The notes under the pieces are model-generated. The model was not told the origin of the DNA and did no database searches. It saw only the letters and a program-made list of their open reading frames with translations. Of a stretch of DNA of 64,000 nt, positions 34,742-47,186 are shown one piece after another. Every line of letters begins with the position of its first letter. Position 1 is the stretch's first letter. The translations under genes were made by a program, and so were the position numbers. The stretch is from Pseudoalteromonas tunicata. Its GTDB lineage: Bacteria > Pseudomonadota > Gammaproteobacteria > Enterobacterales > Alteromonadaceae. Location of the stretch: positions 1,776,001-1,840,000 of the forward strand of contig NZ_CP011032.1 in NCBI RefSeq assembly GCF_002310815.1. Direction: 5' to 3'.

Positions 34742-35450
34742 ATATATTTATTAGCTCTTGGCTTTGCCACATACGTTTAAGGTCGATATGAGTCATTTGG
34801 GTTGATAATCGCGATAAATATTCGTCTCTTGAGATGGCCTTAGCTCCTAACGATGCAGTATGTGGATTAAGTACTTGGCAATCAATAAACGCGCCTTGGT
34901 TTCTTTTAAGCCAATTAACTAAGGCCCAACTTGCAAGCTTAGAAGTATTTGGCATGGTATGAAACATTGATTCACCACAAAAAACAGCGCCTAACATAAT
35001 GCCATATAATCCACCAACTAGCTGATCATTTAACCATATTTCAATGCTGTGGGCATGACCCATTTTATGAAGCGTTGTATAAGCGTCTAACATCTCATCA
35101 CTTATCCATGTACCCTCATGGTGAATGCGTTGGCGCTGGCATTGATACATCACCTCTGCAAAATCTCGGTTGATGAATACTTTAAAAGGGTGCTTGTTTA
35201 AGCTTTTTTTTAGGCTGCGGCTAACATGAAACTCTTCAAGCTCGATAATGGCTCGCTGAGATGGGCTCCACCACATAATGGGATCGTCATCATTGAACCA
35301 AGGGAAGACCCCATGTTGATATGCGTTAATGAGTCTAGTGGCTGATAAATCTCCTCCAATAGCAAGTAAGCCATCAGGATCTTCCAATGCAAGAGTAGGA
35401 TCTGGAAATTCAACAGTATGGTTTGACAGCTGATATAAAATGCGATTCAT
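34731..35450 (-). CDS. aat: Leucyl/phenylalanyl-tRNA-protein transferase Aat
   Basis: A 239-residue enzyme that transfers Leu or Phe from tRNA to N-terminal Lys or Arg, producing substrates for ClpS-ClpAP. Hallmarks are 'DPDGLLAIGGDLSATRLINAYQHGVFPWF' near the N-terminus, 'WWSPSQRAIIELEEFHVSRSLKK', 'GHAHSIEIWLNDQLVGGLYG' and 'DCQVLNPHTASLGA'. The ATG at 35450 aligns with E. coli Aat; a TTG 13 codons earlier is unlikely. The operon order is aat-bpt-infA. E. coli has cydCD between aat and trxB; here they are absent. Confidence 0.95.
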   Translation of the reverse strand: MNRILYQLSNHTVEFPDPTLALEDPDGLLAIGGDLSATRLINAYQHGVFPWFNDDDPIMWWSPSQRAIIELEEFHVSRSLKKSLNKHPFKVFINRDFAEVMYQCQRQRIHHEGTWISDEMLDAYTTLHKMGHAHSIEIWLNDQLVGGLYGIMLGAVFCGESMFHTMPNTSKLASWALVNWLKRNQGAFIDCQVLNPHTASLGAKAISRDEYLSRLSTQMTHIDLKRMWQSQELINIYEY

Positions 35451-35526
35451 AGTTGCTTTTGTTGGGTATTGTAATGTTAATGATAACAAAACCCTAAAGC
35501 TTGGACAGATTTTTGTAATGGAGGAA

Positions 35527-35557
35527 AAGCACTTATTTTAAGTAAAAATAAGTGCTT
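35527..35557 (-). terminator. Terminator-like hairpin after trxB
   Basis: AAGCACTTATTTT and AAAATAAGTGCTT form a 13-bp AT-rich stem; on the minus strand it is followed by TTTTCC. It lies 11 bp after the trxB stop codon. Confidence 0.65.
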
Positions 35558-35567
35558 GAATTTCATG

Positions 35568-36554
<987 letters not shown>

Positions 36555-36798
36555 TTAATGCGCCCGATTTTATGAAAAACAAGGCGGATGTAAAATTTTT
36601 TACGAAATTCTTTTTTTGTAAAATTAGCAGGGTGTGCAAATTAGTGTACTTAAATACTGAACTGACCCTTGATAATTGTATTATATTTGAACGGCTGTAC
36701 AGGGTTTTCACTTTATTTCATGACCCGCTGCATTTTTTTTGATATGTTGTTGATCATAGTTTGAATACAAACAGTTATGTAAGCAAAGGTATTATTCA

Positions 36799-38130
36799 GT
36801 GCAAAACGTTTTATGGCAGCAAATGCCCGCATTTGGTTTAAATTCAACAGATATTGAAGTGCTTTTTAGTGCGAAGCAGTATAAGCAGCGCTTGCTCTCT
36901 TTAATTGCGCAAGCAACTACCCGCATTTATTTAACGGCACTGTACTTGCAAGATGATGAAGCAGGCCGCGAAATTTTAACTGCATTACATGAAGCTTCAT
37001 TAGCTAATCCGAAAATGGAAGTCAAAGTTTTTGTCGATTATCACCGTGCGCAACGAGGATTAATAGGTGCCTCTTCACAAGAGGGCAATGCTAAATTTTA
37101 TTTCGACTTTGCCAAAGAGTTTGATTCGAATGTGCAAATATTTGGGGTGCCTGTTAAAGCAAAAGAGCTTTTTGGGGTGCTGCATGCTAAAGGATTTGTA
37201 TTTGACGATACCGTGTTATACAGCGGTGCTAGTTTAAATAACGTGTATTTACAGCAAGAACAACGTTATCGCCTTGATCGCTATTTTATATTAAAGCAAC
37301 AAAAGCTTGCTGATGCGATGGTTGGATTTTTAGAGCAAAATTTTGTGCAAAGTGATGCTGTGCCGCGGCTCGATCTTCGTCCTATTCCGCGTTTAGTTGA
37401 AATGAAAGCAGCACATAAGCAGTTAGTGAAGCATTTAAAAACATTTCAGTATGAGAATGTTAATTCAGCAGTTGATGGCAAAATTAAAGCGCGATTATTT
37501 TGTGGACTAGCTCGCCGTGGTAATCAACTTAACCGAACTATTAAGCAGTTGTTTGAATCAGCTCAATCAGAACTGATTTTATATACACCGTACTTTAATT
37601 TTCCTGCGCCTTTACTTCGCACCTTAGCAAAAAAATTAAAGCAGGGCGTTAAAGTGACGATCGTGGTCGGTGATAAAACCGCCAACGATTTTTATCTTCC
37701 GCCAGAAGAACCCTTTAGTAAAATTGGCGCCTTACCTTATTTATATGAAACCATTTTGCATCGTTTTTTAGAGCGTAAACATCAGTATATAGAATCTAAA
37801 CAACTTAATGTTTATCTTTGGAAAGATGATAATAATTCATTTCATTTAAAAGGCGTAAGTGTCGATAAACAACTGCATTTGCTAACAGGCCATAATTTGA
37901 ATCCACGAGCGTGGGGCTTAGATTTAGAAAATGGTATTTTATTAGCTGATAAAGAAGGTCTGTTACAGCCTGATTTAGAAAAAGAAAAGCAGCAAATTTT
38001 AGCGCATTGCACTCAGTTGACCAGTTATGCTGATGTTGAAACAATTGATAACTATCCAGATCCGGTTAAAAAGATTTTAGGACAAGCTAAACGCGTCAAA
38101 GTTGATTTTATTATCAAACGTTTTATTTAA
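36799..38130 (+). CDS. pssA: CDP-diacylglycerol-serine O-phosphatidyltransferase (PLD type)
   Basis: A 443-residue phospholipase D-superfamily enzyme that makes phosphatidylserine, the precursor of phosphatidylethanolamine. Two HKD-type sites are present: H129 and K131 in LHAKGFVFDD, and the second in SFHLKGVSVDKQLHLLTGH with 'NLNPRAWGLDLENG' after it. 'RIYLTALYLQDDEAGREIL' near the start is typical of PssA. The start is a GTG at 36799, preceded by AAAGG about 9 bases upstream. It is peripheral to the inner membrane. Convergent with ald; the shared 60-bp gap holds two hairpins. Confidence 0.94.
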   Translation: MQNVLWQQMPAFGLNSTDIEVLFSAKQYKQRLLSLIAQATTRIYLTALYLQDDEAGREILTALHEASLANPKMEVKVFVDYHRAQRGLIGASSQEGNAKFYFDFAKEFDSNVQIFGVPVKAKELFGVLHAKGFVFDDTVLYSGASLNNVYLQQEQRYRLDRYFILKQQKLADAMVGFLEQNFVQSDAVPRLDLRPIPRLVEMKAAHKQLVKHLKTFQYENVNSAVDGKIKARLFCGLARRGNQLNRTIKQLFESAQSELILYTPYFNFPAPLLRTLAKKLKQGVKVTIVVGDKTANDFYLPPEEPFSKIGALPYLYETILHRFLERKHQYIESKQLNVYLWKDDNNSFHLKGVSVDKQLHLLTGHNLNPRAWGLDLENGILLADKEGLLQPDLEKEKQQILAHCTQLTSYADVETIDNYPDPVKKILGQAKRVKVDFIIKRFI

Positions 38131-38145
38131 TTCAAATAAAACGTT
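38117..38145 (+). repeat. Hairpin overlapping the 3' end of pssA
   Basis: AACGTTTTATTT and AAATAAAACGTT form a perfect 12-bp stem around AATTC. The left arm is inside the last codons of pssA, so the stop codon lies at the loop. It directly precedes the terminator at 38151 and may stabilise the mRNA end. Confidence 0.55.
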
Positions 38146-38150
38146 AAAAC

Positions 38151-38178
38151 AAAAAAAGCAGCCTAGGCTGCTTTTTTA
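38151..38178. terminator. Bidirectional terminator between pssA and ald
   Basis: AAAAAAGCAGCC-TA-GGCTGCTTTTTT is a near-perfect palindrome with A-run and T-run on either side, so it serves both convergent genes. Confidence 0.88.
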
Positions 38179-38191
38179 TGGGAGCTTTAAA

Positions 38192-39310
38192 TTATGCGTT
38201 TAGTGCGTCTAACGCAGTAACATAAGGCATGTTGAAACCTTCAGCTACTTCTTTGAATGTTACATGACCTTTATAAACGTTTAATCCGTTACGGAAATGT
38301 ACATCATCAAGTAAGGCTTTTTTATAGCCTTTGTTCGCTAAGTTGATGATAAAAGGTAATGTAGCATTGTTTAAAGCAAAGGTAGATGTTAACGGTACAG
38401 CACCTGGCATGTTCGCAACACAGTAATGAACAACGTCATCAACGATAAATGTTGGTTCAGCATGTGTGGTGGCTTTTGACGTTGCAATACAACCACCTTG
38501 GTCAATTGCAACATCAACGATTGCTGAGCCTGGCTTCATACGTTTGATATGATCAGCGGTAACTAATTTTGGTGCGGCAGCACCTGGAATTAATACGCCA
38601 CCAATCACTAGGTCAGCTTCAAGAACGTGTTTTTCTAACGCATCGGCAGTAGAATAAACCGCTTTAATCTTGTTACCAAATTGTGCATCTAAACGACGCA
38701 GTACATCAACGTTACGGTCTAAAATAACAACATCTGCACCCATACCTACAGCTATTTGTGCTGCATTTGCACCCACCATACCGCCACCGATAACGACAAC
38801 TTTAGCTGGCTCAACACCTGGAACACCACCTAATAACATGCCACGACCGTTATTTGATTTCTCAAGTGCTTGAGCGCCAGCTTGAATCGCCATACGGCCA
38901 GCAACTTCAGACATAGGAGCTAATAATGGTAAACCACCACGTGCATCAGTCACTGTTTCGTAAGCGATACAAATTGCTTTGCTTTTCACTAAGTCTTCAG
39001 TTTGTGGTAAATCTGGAGCAAGGTGTAAATAAGTGAAAAGAATTTGATCTTCACGAAGCATTGCACGCTCAACAGCTTGAGGCTCTTTCACTTTAACGAT
39101 CATTTCAGCGCTAGCAAATACTTCAGCAGCAGTAGCTAAAATTTCTGCACCAACTGCTTGATAATCATCATCGGTAAAACCAATGCCAATACCTGCGTTG
39201 TGCTCAACAAATACTTTGTGACCGTGGTTAATTAGCTCACGCACGCTGCCAGGTACCATACCTACACGGTATTCATGGTTTTTAATTTCTTTAGGTACAC
39301 CGATAATCAT
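38192..39310 (-). CDS. ald: Alanine dehydrogenase
   Basis: A 372-residue NAD-dependent enzyme that interconverts L-alanine and pyruvate plus ammonia. The opening [20 protein letters not shown] contains the pyruvate-binding arginine, '[15 protein letters not shown]' is a catalytic block near 133, the NAD fold has [20 protein letters not shown] (about 171-190), and the C-terminal part carries '[23 protein letters not shown]'. It is divergent from lrp across a short AT-rich region with a Lrp-like site, so control by Lrp is likely, as known for alanine and branched-chain amino acid genes. Confidence 0.96.
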   Translation of the reverse strand: MIIGVPKEIKNHEYRVGMVPGSVRELINHGHKVFVEHNAGIGIGFTDDDYQAVGAEILATAAEVFASAEMIVKVKEPQAVERAMLREDQILFTYLHLAPDLPQTEDLVKSKAICIAYETVTDARGGLPLLAPMSEVAGRMAIQAGAQALEKSNNGRGMLLGGVPGVEPAKVVVIGGGMVGANAAQIAVGMGADVVILDRNVDVLRRLDAQFGNKIKAVYSTADALEKHVLEADLVIGGVLIPGAAAPKLVTADHIKRMKPGSAIVDVAIDQGGCIATSKATTHAEPTFIVDDVVHYCVANMPGAVPLTSTFALNNATLPFIINLANKGYKKALLDDVHFRNGLNVYKGHVTFKEVAEGFNMPYVTALDALNA

Positions 39311-39348
39311 AATAAAAATGCCTCTTTGAACATGGTTTTGTATTCGAC

Positions 39349-39363
39349 TAGTATATTAGTTAA
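39349..39363. promoter_or_regulatory. Candidate Lrp binding site between ald and lrp
   Basis: TAGTATATTAGTTAA matches 12 of 15 positions of the E. coli Lrp consensus YAGHAWATTWTDCTR. On the minus strand it overlaps a plausible ald -10 element (TATACT) lying 18 bases from TGAACA. Lrp consensus is loose in AT-rich DNA, so a chance match is possible. Confidence 0.4.
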
Positions 39364-39439
39364 ATGCTTTATTTGTTCACTGATTTTGAGTTAAAATCTA
39401 GTGATTAATCCTGTTAAATGTTAATTGGTAGTGTTTTGT

Positions 39440-39934
39440 ATGGTTAAAGAGTCAAGCGTTCATCTATTAGACCGTATCGATAAAAAAATTTTATCGGAAT
39501 TACAAAAAGACGCTCGAATTTCGAACGTTGAACTTGCACGCCGAATTGGGCTCAGTGCAACACCGTGTTTAGAGCGTGTAAAAAAGCTTGAACGTGAAAA
39601 ATTTATCCGAGGTTATAAAGCGATTATAGACCCTGTAAAAATAGGTGCGTCATTATTAGTTTATGTTGAGATAACACTAACAAAAACGTCACCGGATGTG
39701 TTTAAAGATTTTAGTGAAGCGGTAAAGTTGCACGATGAAATACTAGAATGTCACTTAGTTTCAGGTAATTTCGACTTTTTGTTAAAAACACGTGTTGCAG
39801 ATATGGCTGCTTATCGACAATTGTTAGGCGATACCTTGCTAACATTGCCTGCAGTGAGTGAAAGCCGTACCTATGTTGTGATGGAAGAAGTCAAAAACGA
39901 GGATATGTCACCGTTAAAAGCCGGTGCAAGGTAA
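39440..39934 (+). CDS. lrp: Leucine-responsive regulatory protein Lrp
   Basis: A 164-residue AsnC/Lrp regulator, the same length as E. coli Lrp. The N-terminal helix-turn-helix lies in 'LDRIDKKILSELQKDARISN...ELARRIGLSATPCLERVKKLE' (about 10-52); the RAM effector domain follows, with 'HLVSGNFDFLLKTRVADMAAYR' near 110. The ATG at 39440 is chosen; an in-frame TTG five codons earlier only adds unconserved residues. It binds DNA as octamers or hexadecamers and responds to leucine or alanine. ftsK follows 65 bp later, as in E. coli. Confidence 0.95.
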   Translation: MVKESSVHLLDRIDKKILSELQKDARISNVELARRIGLSATPCLERVKKLEREKFIRGYKAIIDPVKIGASLLVYVEITLTKTSPDVFKDFSEAVKLHDEILECHLVSGNFDFLLKTRVADMAAYRQLLGDTLLTLPAVSESRTYVVMEEVKNEDMSPLKAGAR

Positions 39935-39999
39935 GCCATTTCCTGATAAGGTATCATGATAAGAATAAAAGTTAATAAATGCATGGGGATAGACAGACT

Positions 40000-42516
40000 A
40001 TGCGCCTAAATGGTGTGCAAAGATTATTAGAAACGGGTTTGATTATAAGCACAGCTTTGGCTGCTTTTATCTTATGTGCTTTAATTAGTTTTGATCCTGC
40101 CGATCCTTCTTGGTCACAAACCGGTGAATTTATTAAAGTCAAGAATATCACCGGTACGGCCGGTGCTTGGTTCGCAGATATTTTATTATTTACCTTTGGT
40201 TGGCTCGCTTTTTTTGTGCCTGCGGCGATTCAATTATTTGGCTATCTGTTTTTTAAAAAACCACATAAATTATTGCAACTTGATTACATGACCTTGGGCT
40301 TACGCCTGTTAGGTATGGTATTTTTTGTCAGTGCGGCATCAGCAATTAGCAGTATTAACTTTGATGATATTTTTTATTTTTCATCCGGTGGGGTAGTTGG
40401 GGATGTTATAGCGAACGCTATGATGCCTGCCTTTAACTTCACTGGTACGACCATTCTATTGTTATGTTTTTTCTTTGCCGGTTTGACCCTGTTAACAGGA
40501 ATTTCATGGGTTGAGTTTGTCGATTATTTAGGTGGTTTAGTGGTCAAAGCAGCGTTATGGTTGCACCGTCAACCTGCGCGTTGGCAAGATTATCAGTTAG
40601 CCAAAGCTCAGCATCGCATTGAAAATACTCAAAAACCAGCTTTAGAGGTTAAAGCAGAACCTCAGTCACATAATAAAGATGAACAAAAAGCTGCGGCTAA
40701 ATTGGCTCCTTCTGCTTGGCAAAATGAAAGTGTGGAACCAAGTTTACAGCATCCGGCCCACCAAGAGTTTGATAACTTTTTGGACGATGATTTATCGTTT
40801 AGCGCGGTTGATGAAGAGCCGATTGATACAAAATCAGCCCTCAATGCATTAGATGAGTTACATCATTCTGAGCAATCACCCGTGGTCTCTCATTTTCAAG
40901 AACCAGTTACACAGATGCAACAATCTGAAGCTGTACCTATGCCTGCGGTTAAAGCTCAGGCCCACGTGCCACAAACAGCAAAAGAAAAATTCGAAGCGTT
41001 ACTTGAAGAAAAGCCGCCAATGAGCCGTTTACCGACGCTTGATTTGCTCGACCGACCAGATAAGAAAATGAATCCTATTTCGCAAGAAGAACTAGATGCT
41101 GTTTCTCAGTTAGTTGAAGAAAAATTACTCGATTTTGGAGTGCAAGCTAAAGTGGTTGGCGTTTATCCAGGCCCTGTTGTTACCCGTTTTGAGCTTGACC
41201 TAGCTCCTGGAATTAAGGTGTCAAAAATATCTGGCTTATCAAAGGATTTAGCCCGTTCATTATCTGCAATTAGTGTACGTGTGGTTGAGGTTATTCCAGG
41301 TAAAACCTACGTTGGCATTGAATTGCCGAATAAATACCGTGAAGTAGTGAGACTTTCTGAAGTTATCTGCGCACCTAAATTTGAAGAAAACGAGTCAGCT
41401 CTTGCCATGGTGCTAGGTAAGGATATTGCTGGTGTGCCTGTCGTTGTTGATTTAGCTAAAATGCCCCATTTACTTGTAGCTGGTACCACGGGTTCAGGAA
41501 AGTCAGTGGGCGTTAATGTGATGATTGTTAGCTTGTTATACAAGTCGACTCCTGAAGATGTGCGCCTCATTATGATTGACCCAAAAATGCTGGAACTGTC
41601 AGTGTATGAGGGGATCCCGCATTTGTTGTGTGAAGTGGTCACCGATATGAAAGAGGCTGCAAATGCATTGCGTTGGTGCGTTGGTGAGATGGAGCGCCGC
41701 TATAAGTTAATGTCAGCACTTGGTGTTAGAAATTTAAAAGGCTACAACCAAAAAGTAGCGGATGCGATTGCTGCAGGTACACCCATTTTAGATCCTCTGT
41801 TTAAGCAATCAGATAGTATGGCGGAGTTTCCATCGGAACTTGGTAAGTTACCTGCAATCGTTGTTGTGATAGACGAATTTGCCGACATGATGATGATAGT
41901 AGGTAAAAAAGTAGAAGAGCTGATTGCCCGTATCGCCCAAAAAGCCCGTGCGGCAGGGATCCATTTAGTGCTCGCAACACAACGTCCATCGGTAGACGTA
42001 ATTACTGGTTTGATTAAAGCTAATATTCCAACTCGAATGGCGTTTCAGGTGTCTTCTAAAATTGATTCTCGAACTATTTTAGATCAGCAAGGGGCCGAAA
42101 ATTTATTAGGTATGGGTGATATGTTGTATTTACCGCCAGGCACAAGCGTGCCGGTTCGTGTTCATGGTGCATTTGTTGACGACCACGAAGTGCATGCGGT
42201 TGTGAATGATTGGAAAGCGCGCGGTAAGCCAAATTATATTGAGGAAATTTTAAATGGTGATGCCAGTGACGAAGTATTGCTACCGGGTGAAGTAGCAGAA
42301 GGTGACGACAGCGAAAGCGACCCGCTGTATGACGAAGCTGTTGCATTTGTTATTGAAAGCCGCAGAGCCTCGGTGTCAAGTGTACAACGACGTTTGAGAG
42401 TCGGATATAACCGCGCCGCTCGTTTAGTCGAACAAATGGAAGCATCCGGAATTGTAAGCTCGCCAGGTCACAACGGGACACGCGAAGTATTATCGCCAAA
42501 TAATGGCGCGCATTAG
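40000..42516 (+). CDS. ftsK: DNA translocase FtsK
   Basis: About 838 residues. An N-terminal membrane domain with four TM segments (about 10-185; '[13 protein letters not shown]' is a hallmark loop) is followed by a short glutamine/proline-rich linker (about 190-330) and the motor (from about 340). Walker A is [15 protein letters not shown] near 492; Walker B is [12 protein letters not shown]; '[21 protein letters not shown]' follows. The C-terminal gamma winged helix ([20 protein letters not shown]) reads KOPS and activates XerCD. The linker is far shorter than in E. coli (1329 residues in total). I take the ATG at 40000 after GGGGA; an ATG at 39979 in frame is also open. Confidence 0.95.
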   Translation: MRLNGVQRLLETGLIISTALAAFILCALISFDPADPSWSQTGEFIKVKNITGTAGAWFADILLFTFGWLAFFVPAAIQLFGYLFFKKPHKLLQLDYMTLGLRLLGMVFFVSAASAISSINFDDIFYFSSGGVVGDVIANAMMPAFNFTGTTILLLCFFFAGLTLLTGISWVEFVDYLGGLVVKAALWLHRQPARWQDYQLAKAQHRIENTQKPALEVKAEPQSHNKDEQKAAAKLAPSAWQNESVEPSLQHPAHQEFDNFLDDDLSFSAVDEEPIDTKSALNALDELHHSEQSPVVSHFQEPVTQMQQSEAVPMPAVKAQAHVPQTAKEKFEALLEEKPPMSRLPTLDLLDRPDKKMNPISQEELDAVSQLVEEKLLDFGVQAKVVGVYPGPVVTRFELDLAPGIKVSKISGLSKDLARSLSAISVRVVEVIPGKTYVGIELPNKYREVVRLSEVICAPKFEENESALAMVLGKDIAGVPVVVDLAKMPHLLVAGTTGSGKSVGVNVMIVSLLYKSTPEDVRLIMIDPKMLELSVYEGIPHLLCEVVTDMKEAANALRWCVGEMERRYKLMSALGVRNLKGYNQKVADAIAAGTPILDPLFKQSDSMAEFPSELGKLPAIVVVIDEFADMMMIVGKKVEELIARIAQKARAAGIHLVLATQRPSVDVITGLIKANIPTRMAFQVSSKIDSRTILDQQGAENLLGMGDMLYLPPGTSVPVRVHGAFVDDHEVHAVVNDWKARGKPNYIEEILNGDASDEVLLPGEVAEGDDSESDPLYDEAVAFVIESRRASVSSVQRRLRVGYNRAARLVEQMEASGIVSSPGHNGTREVLSPNNGAH

Positions 42517-42528
42517 TTAAGGTATTAA

Positions 42529-43140
42529 ATGAAAAAAATATTATTGTCTTCAATGTTGTTTTTTAGCCCTTTTTTATTGGCTGACGCAAAGCTTGATTTA
42601 CAAAAAGAATTAAGCAAATTAACCAGTTTTGATGCCCATTTTAAGCAAACCGTGTTTGATGAGCAAAAGCAGCCTCTGCAACATGCTAAAGGGCAATTAC
42701 AGTTGCAGCAACCAAACCAAATGCGTTGGCAACAAGAAGATACTTTATTAGTGTCACACGGCGAAAAAACGTATTTTTTTGATGCTTTCGCTGAACAAGT
42801 GACCATCATGAATACCGAGAGTTTAATTGATAGCACGCCGTTTGTTTTATTAACTCATCATCAAGATATGAGCTTGTGGAATAATTATAATGTGACAGCG
42901 GTTAATGGCAGTTATGAACTGACGCCTGCACTTGGTCAACAAAGCCAAGTTGAGAAGTTAACACTCGTATTTGATGGTAATGGCTTGGGTTTTAAAACAA
43001 TCTTAATTTTAGATTCTACTGGTCAGCAAACGCAGTTTGATTTTGAGCAAAATAAAGTTAATACCCCTTTAGATGCCAGCCTGTTTCAATTTACAATCCC
43101 TGAAGGGGTTGCGGTAGACGATCAAAGTCAAGGTGAGTAA
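42529..43140 (+). CDS. lolA: Outer-membrane lipoprotein carrier protein LolA
   Basis: A 203-residue periplasmic protein with a signal peptide (1 to about 18). The mature part has '[23 protein letters not shown]', '[31 protein letters not shown]' and '[16 protein letters not shown]', matching LolA. It carries lipoproteins from LolCDE to LolB across the periplasm. It starts 12 bp after ftsK and overlaps rarA by 8 bp, in the order ftsK-lolA-rarA-serS found in E. coli. Confidence 0.94.
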   Translation: MKKILLSSMLFFSPFLLADAKLDLQKELSKLTSFDAHFKQTVFDEQKQPLQHAKGQLQLQQPNQMRWQQEDTLLVSHGEKTYFFDAFAEQVTIMNTESLIDSTPFVLLTHHQDMSLWNNYNVTAVNGSYELTPALGQQSQVEKLTLVFDGNGLGFKTILILDSTGQQTQFDFEQNKVNTPLDASLFQFTIPEGVAVDDQSQGE

Positions 43141-44473
43141 TTTCGATTTTAATTTCGCCCCTGATGTTAGGCCATTAGCGGCGCGAATGAGACCCAATGT
43201 ATTGGCCGAATATTGCGGTCAACAGCACTTATTGGCACAAGATAAACCTTTATATCAGGCTATTTTGAGTGGCCATTGCCATTCTATGATTTTATGGGGC
43301 CCGCCTGGCACCGGAAAAACGACGCTAGCGCAACTGATTGCACATCATGCAACCGCACAATTTATTCAACTTTCAGCGGTAACCGCTGGCGTGAAAGAAA
43401 TTCGTGAAAGTGTCCAGCAGGCAAAAAATTCGCTCCAACATGGGCAAAGGACGCTTTTATTTGTTGATGAAGTACATCGCTTTAATAAGTCGCAACAAGA
43501 TGCTTTTTTACCACACATAGAAGATGGCACATTCTTATTTGTCGGAGCGACAACTGAAAACCCCTCTTTTGCCCTCAATAACGCTATTTTATCTCGCACC
43601 CGTGTTTATGTTTTAAAATCTTTGACAGATGATGATTTATTGCAAGTGATTAATCGGGCTTTAATACAAGACCCAATACTTTCTACATTGCAAATAAGCA
43701 TGGATGAAAAAGCCAAAGGGGCGTTGTGCGCAGCCGCGCAAGGGGATGCTCGAAAAGCGTTAAATTTACTCGAACAATCCGTAGATTTAGCGCAATCCAT
43801 TGCTGGTAAAAAAGTGATTGATAGCCAAGTGCTTGAGCATGTATTACCCAGTCATTTTGCAAAATACGACAAAGGTGGAGATGAATTTTACGATTTAATC
43901 TCTGCGTTTCATAAGTCTGTTCGGGGATCTGCGCCCGATGCTGCACTTTATTGGTACTGTCGTATTTTAGCGGGTGGGGGGGATCCTTTATATGTTGCCA
44001 GAAGGTTACTTGCTATTGCAACTGAGGATATTGGTAATGCCGATCCTCGCGCGATGCAAGTGGCACTTAATGCATGGGATATCTTTCAACGAGTTGGACC
44101 GTCTGAGGGCGAACGAGCCATCGCGCAGGCAACATTATATCTCGCTTCAGCCCCTAAAAGTAACGCGGTTTACACCGCTTTTAATCAGGCTAAACACGAT
44201 GCAGCACATTTGCCAAGTTATCCTGTACCTGAACATTTACGAAATGCACCGACTCAAATCATGAAAGAGCTCGGATTTGGTGCGCAGTATCGTTATGCGC
44301 ATGATGAAGTGGGTGCTTTTGCTGCAGGTGAAAATTATTTCCCTGAAATACTTAAAACCAAACACTACTATCAGCCAACAGATCGCGGGCTTGAAAAGCA
44401 AATTAAAGACAAATTGGATTACTTAGCCAGTCAAAATAATCAGAGTGAAAATAAACGCTATGACAGCAATTAA
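43133..44473 (+). CDS. rarA: Replication-associated recombination protein A (MgsA/RarA)
   Basis: A 446-residue AAA+ ATPase related to clamp loaders. Walker A is [19 protein letters not shown] near 54, Walker B with the sensor is [20 protein letters not shown], and '[22 protein letters not shown]' holds sensor 1 and the arginine finger. The C-terminal tetramerisation part begins near '[26 protein letters not shown]'. It acts at stalled replication forks. The start is a GTG inside the end of lolA (8-bp overlap). crcB begins before its stop codon. Confidence 0.95.
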   Translation: MSNFDFNFAPDVRPLAARMRPNVLAEYCGQQHLLAQDKPLYQAILSGHCHSMILWGPPGTGKTTLAQLIAHHATAQFIQLSAVTAGVKEIRESVQQAKNSLQHGQRTLLFVDEVHRFNKSQQDAFLPHIEDGTFLFVGATTENPSFALNNAILSRTRVYVLKSLTDDDLLQVINRALIQDPILSTLQISMDEKAKGALCAAAQGDARKALNLLEQSVDLAQSIAGKKVIDSQVLEHVLPSHFAKYDKGGDEFYDLISAFHKSVRGSAPDAALYWYCRILAGGGDPLYVARRLLAIATEDIGNADPRAMQVALNAWDIFQRVGPSEGERAIAQATLYLASAPKSNAVYTAFNQAKHDAAHLPSYPVPEHLRNAPTQIMKELGFGAQYRYAHDEVGAFAAGENYFPEILKTKHYYQPTDRGLEKQIKDKLDYLASQNNQSENKRYDSN

Positions 44474-44846
44474 ACTGTATTTTTTTATTGCGATGGGCGG
44501 AGCAACAGGGGCGTGTTTACGCTATTTTATTAGCGACTCAATGATAAAACTTCTCGGTAAGGGATTCCCTTTTGGCACCTTGACAGTTAATATTCTGGGT
44601 TCGTTAATGATGGGCATTTTGTATGGCTTAATTGAAAAAGAAATTATCGCCATTAGCCCTGCCAAAAGCTTAATTGGAATTGGTTTTTTAGGTGCATTAA
44701 CTACATTTTCGACTTTCTCCCTTGATACTTTACTGCTGATGCAGCAGGGACAATGGTTAAAAATGGGTTTAAATGTCACATTGAATTTAGTTTGCTGTAT
44801 TTTTGTTGCTTGGTTGGGCATACAGTTAGTTTTGCAAAAAGGTTAA
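44460..44846 (+). CDS. crcB: Fluoride ion channel CrcB (Fluc)
   Basis: A 128-residue membrane protein with four TM segments. Motifs are [13 protein letters not shown] near the start, [17 protein letters not shown] (about 37-53, with the central polar track) and [12 protein letters not shown] (about 80), which lines the fluoride path with phenylalanines. It works as a dual-topology dimer that lets toxic fluoride leave the cell. The ATG at 44460 is chosen over a GTG at 44445. It overlaps the end of rarA by 14 bp, so it belongs to that transcript and has no room for a fluoride riboswitch of its own. Confidence 0.95.
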   Translation: MTAIKLYFFIAMGGATGACLRYFISDSMIKLLGKGFPFGTLTVNILGSLMMGILYGLIEKEIIAISPAKSLIGIGFLGALTTFSTFSLDTLLLMQQGQWLKMGLNVTLNLVCCIFVAWLGIQLVLQKG

Positions 44847-44852
44847 TAATAA

Positions 44853-46160
<1,308 letters not shown>

Positions 46161-46178
46161 TGACGCCTCACCATCAAT

Positions 46179-46204
46179 AAAAAAGCGCCCATTGGCGCTT
46201 TTTT
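46179..46204. terminator. Bidirectional terminator between serS and tusE
   Basis: AAAAAAGCGCC-CAT-TGGCGCTTTTTT forms a stem with an A-run and a T-run, able to end both convergent transcripts. Confidence 0.88.
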
Positions 46205-46231
46205 GCTATGAAAAGTGCTTTAAAATAAAAG

Positions 46232-46561
46232 TTAAATGCAGCGAGCGGGCTTTGGTAAACCAGCTATTTTAGTTGCTTGTTTAGCGGGGCCCTTAGGGAA
46301 CAATTTATACAAATAAATACTGTTTCCTTTATCCTCACCTAATTTTTTTGCCATCGCTTTGACTAGCATTCTAATGGCTGGGCTGGTATTAAATTCAAGA
46401 TAGAAGTCTCGCACAAACATCACTACTTCCCAATGTGGCTCTGTTAATTCAATTTGCTCAAGCATGGCAATATGAGGCGCTAATTCTTTAGACCATTCAT
46501 CAGAGTTAAGTAGATAACCTTCTTTATCGGTTGCTATCATTTGTTCTTTAAAAACTAGCAT
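46232..46561 (-). CDS. tusE: Sulfurtransferase TusE (DsrC family)
   Basis: A 109-residue DsrC-family protein. '[39 protein letters not shown]' and the end '[23 protein letters not shown]' match E. coli TusE; the penultimate cysteine is the sulfur carrier. It takes persulfide from TusD and passes it to MnmA (gene at 10.7 kb) for 2-thiouridine. The ATG at 46561 aligns with the E. coli start; a GTG three codons earlier would overlap tusB. It is the last gene of the tusDCBE group. Confidence 0.95.
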   Translation of the reverse strand: MLVFKEQMIATDKEGYLLNSDEWSKELAPHIAMLEQIELTEPHWEVVMFVRDFYLEFNTSPAIRMLVKAMAKKLGEDKGNSIYLYKLFPKGPAKQATKIAGLPKPARCI

Positions 46562-46563
46562 GC

Positions 46564-46833
46564 TTACCACGTAATAATAGATTGATGACTTAGGGTGAGT
46601 TCAACCCAGTCAGAAAATTCGATTAAACTAAGAGAAACAAGTTCATCCTGATTTAGTCGAGCTTGTGCATCACTTGCTAATAGGAGCATTTGCTCACAAT
46701 GAAGCGACTTAAAATACTTTGCGCTGTAACACGCATCTTGAGTCAGTAACAGAGTATCTTTTTCGTTAATTAAAGATTTTACTTTATTTAATTCAATAGC
46801 TGATAGTGCTTGGTTAAAGATATGAAGGGTCAT
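46564..46833 (-). CDS. tusB: Sulfurtransferase complex subunit TusB (DsrH family)
   Basis: An 89-residue DsrH-like protein ('[34 protein letters not shown]'). With TusC and TusD it forms the hexameric complex that accepts sulfur from TusA. This subunit is poorly conserved, so position supports the call: its ATG overlaps the tusC stop as ATGA and tusE follows 2 bp after its stop. Confidence 0.88.
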   Translation of the reverse strand: MTLHIFNQALSAIELNKVKSLINEKDTLLLTQDACYSAKYFKSLHCEQMLLLASDAQARLNQDELVSLSLIEFSDWVELTLSHQSIITW

Positions 46834-47186
46834 AATGTTACTATGTGTTCGTATTGTTTAAATAAACGATGAAGTGAATCTGAATCTAATATTTCAACAT
46901 CAAGTAATAATTCATCAGGGTTGAGACCAAATTCTTTCAGAGACTGCTCACAGACATAGAGTTGATCAACATCATATAACTCAAGTGTTTTTAGGGTTTT
47001 AAAATAATTTTTTAAATGAGCTTGCTCAGGATGTTGTGTGGTTTTAAGACACAAAACCGCTGCATCTCGAAAGAGTAGGGCAACATTTTGATCTATTGCT
47101 GCAAAAATGAGCGCCATGTCGAGTGCTTCGCGTCCATTTAAATGTAAGAATGGACTACTTGAATTGATCACCAATACATTTTTCAT
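46830..47186 (-). CDS. tusC: Sulfurtransferase complex subunit TusC (DsrF family)
   Basis: A 118-residue DsrE/F-fold protein. 'KNVLVINSSSPFLHLNGREALDMALIFAAIDQNVALLFRDAAVL' is the typical TusC N-terminus. It is a structural part of the TusBCD complex. The ATG overlaps the tusD stop and its own stop overlaps tusB, both as ATGA, so translation of the three is coupled. Confidence 0.9.
   Translation of the reverse strand: MKNVLVINSSSPFLHLNGREALDMALIFAAIDQNVALLFRDAAVLCLKTTQHPEQAHLKNYFKTLKTLELYDVDQLYVCEQSLKEFGLNPDELLLDVEILDSDSLHRLFKQYEHIVTL

Noticed and set aside
42525..42836. Minus-strand open frame opposite lolA (103 codons)
   Set aside because: It is the antisense of a conserved gene, with low-complexity cysteine-rich translation.
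44430..44460. Possible fluoride riboswitch before crcB
   Set aside because: crcB starts inside rarA; there is no untranslated space and I see no riboswitch core.
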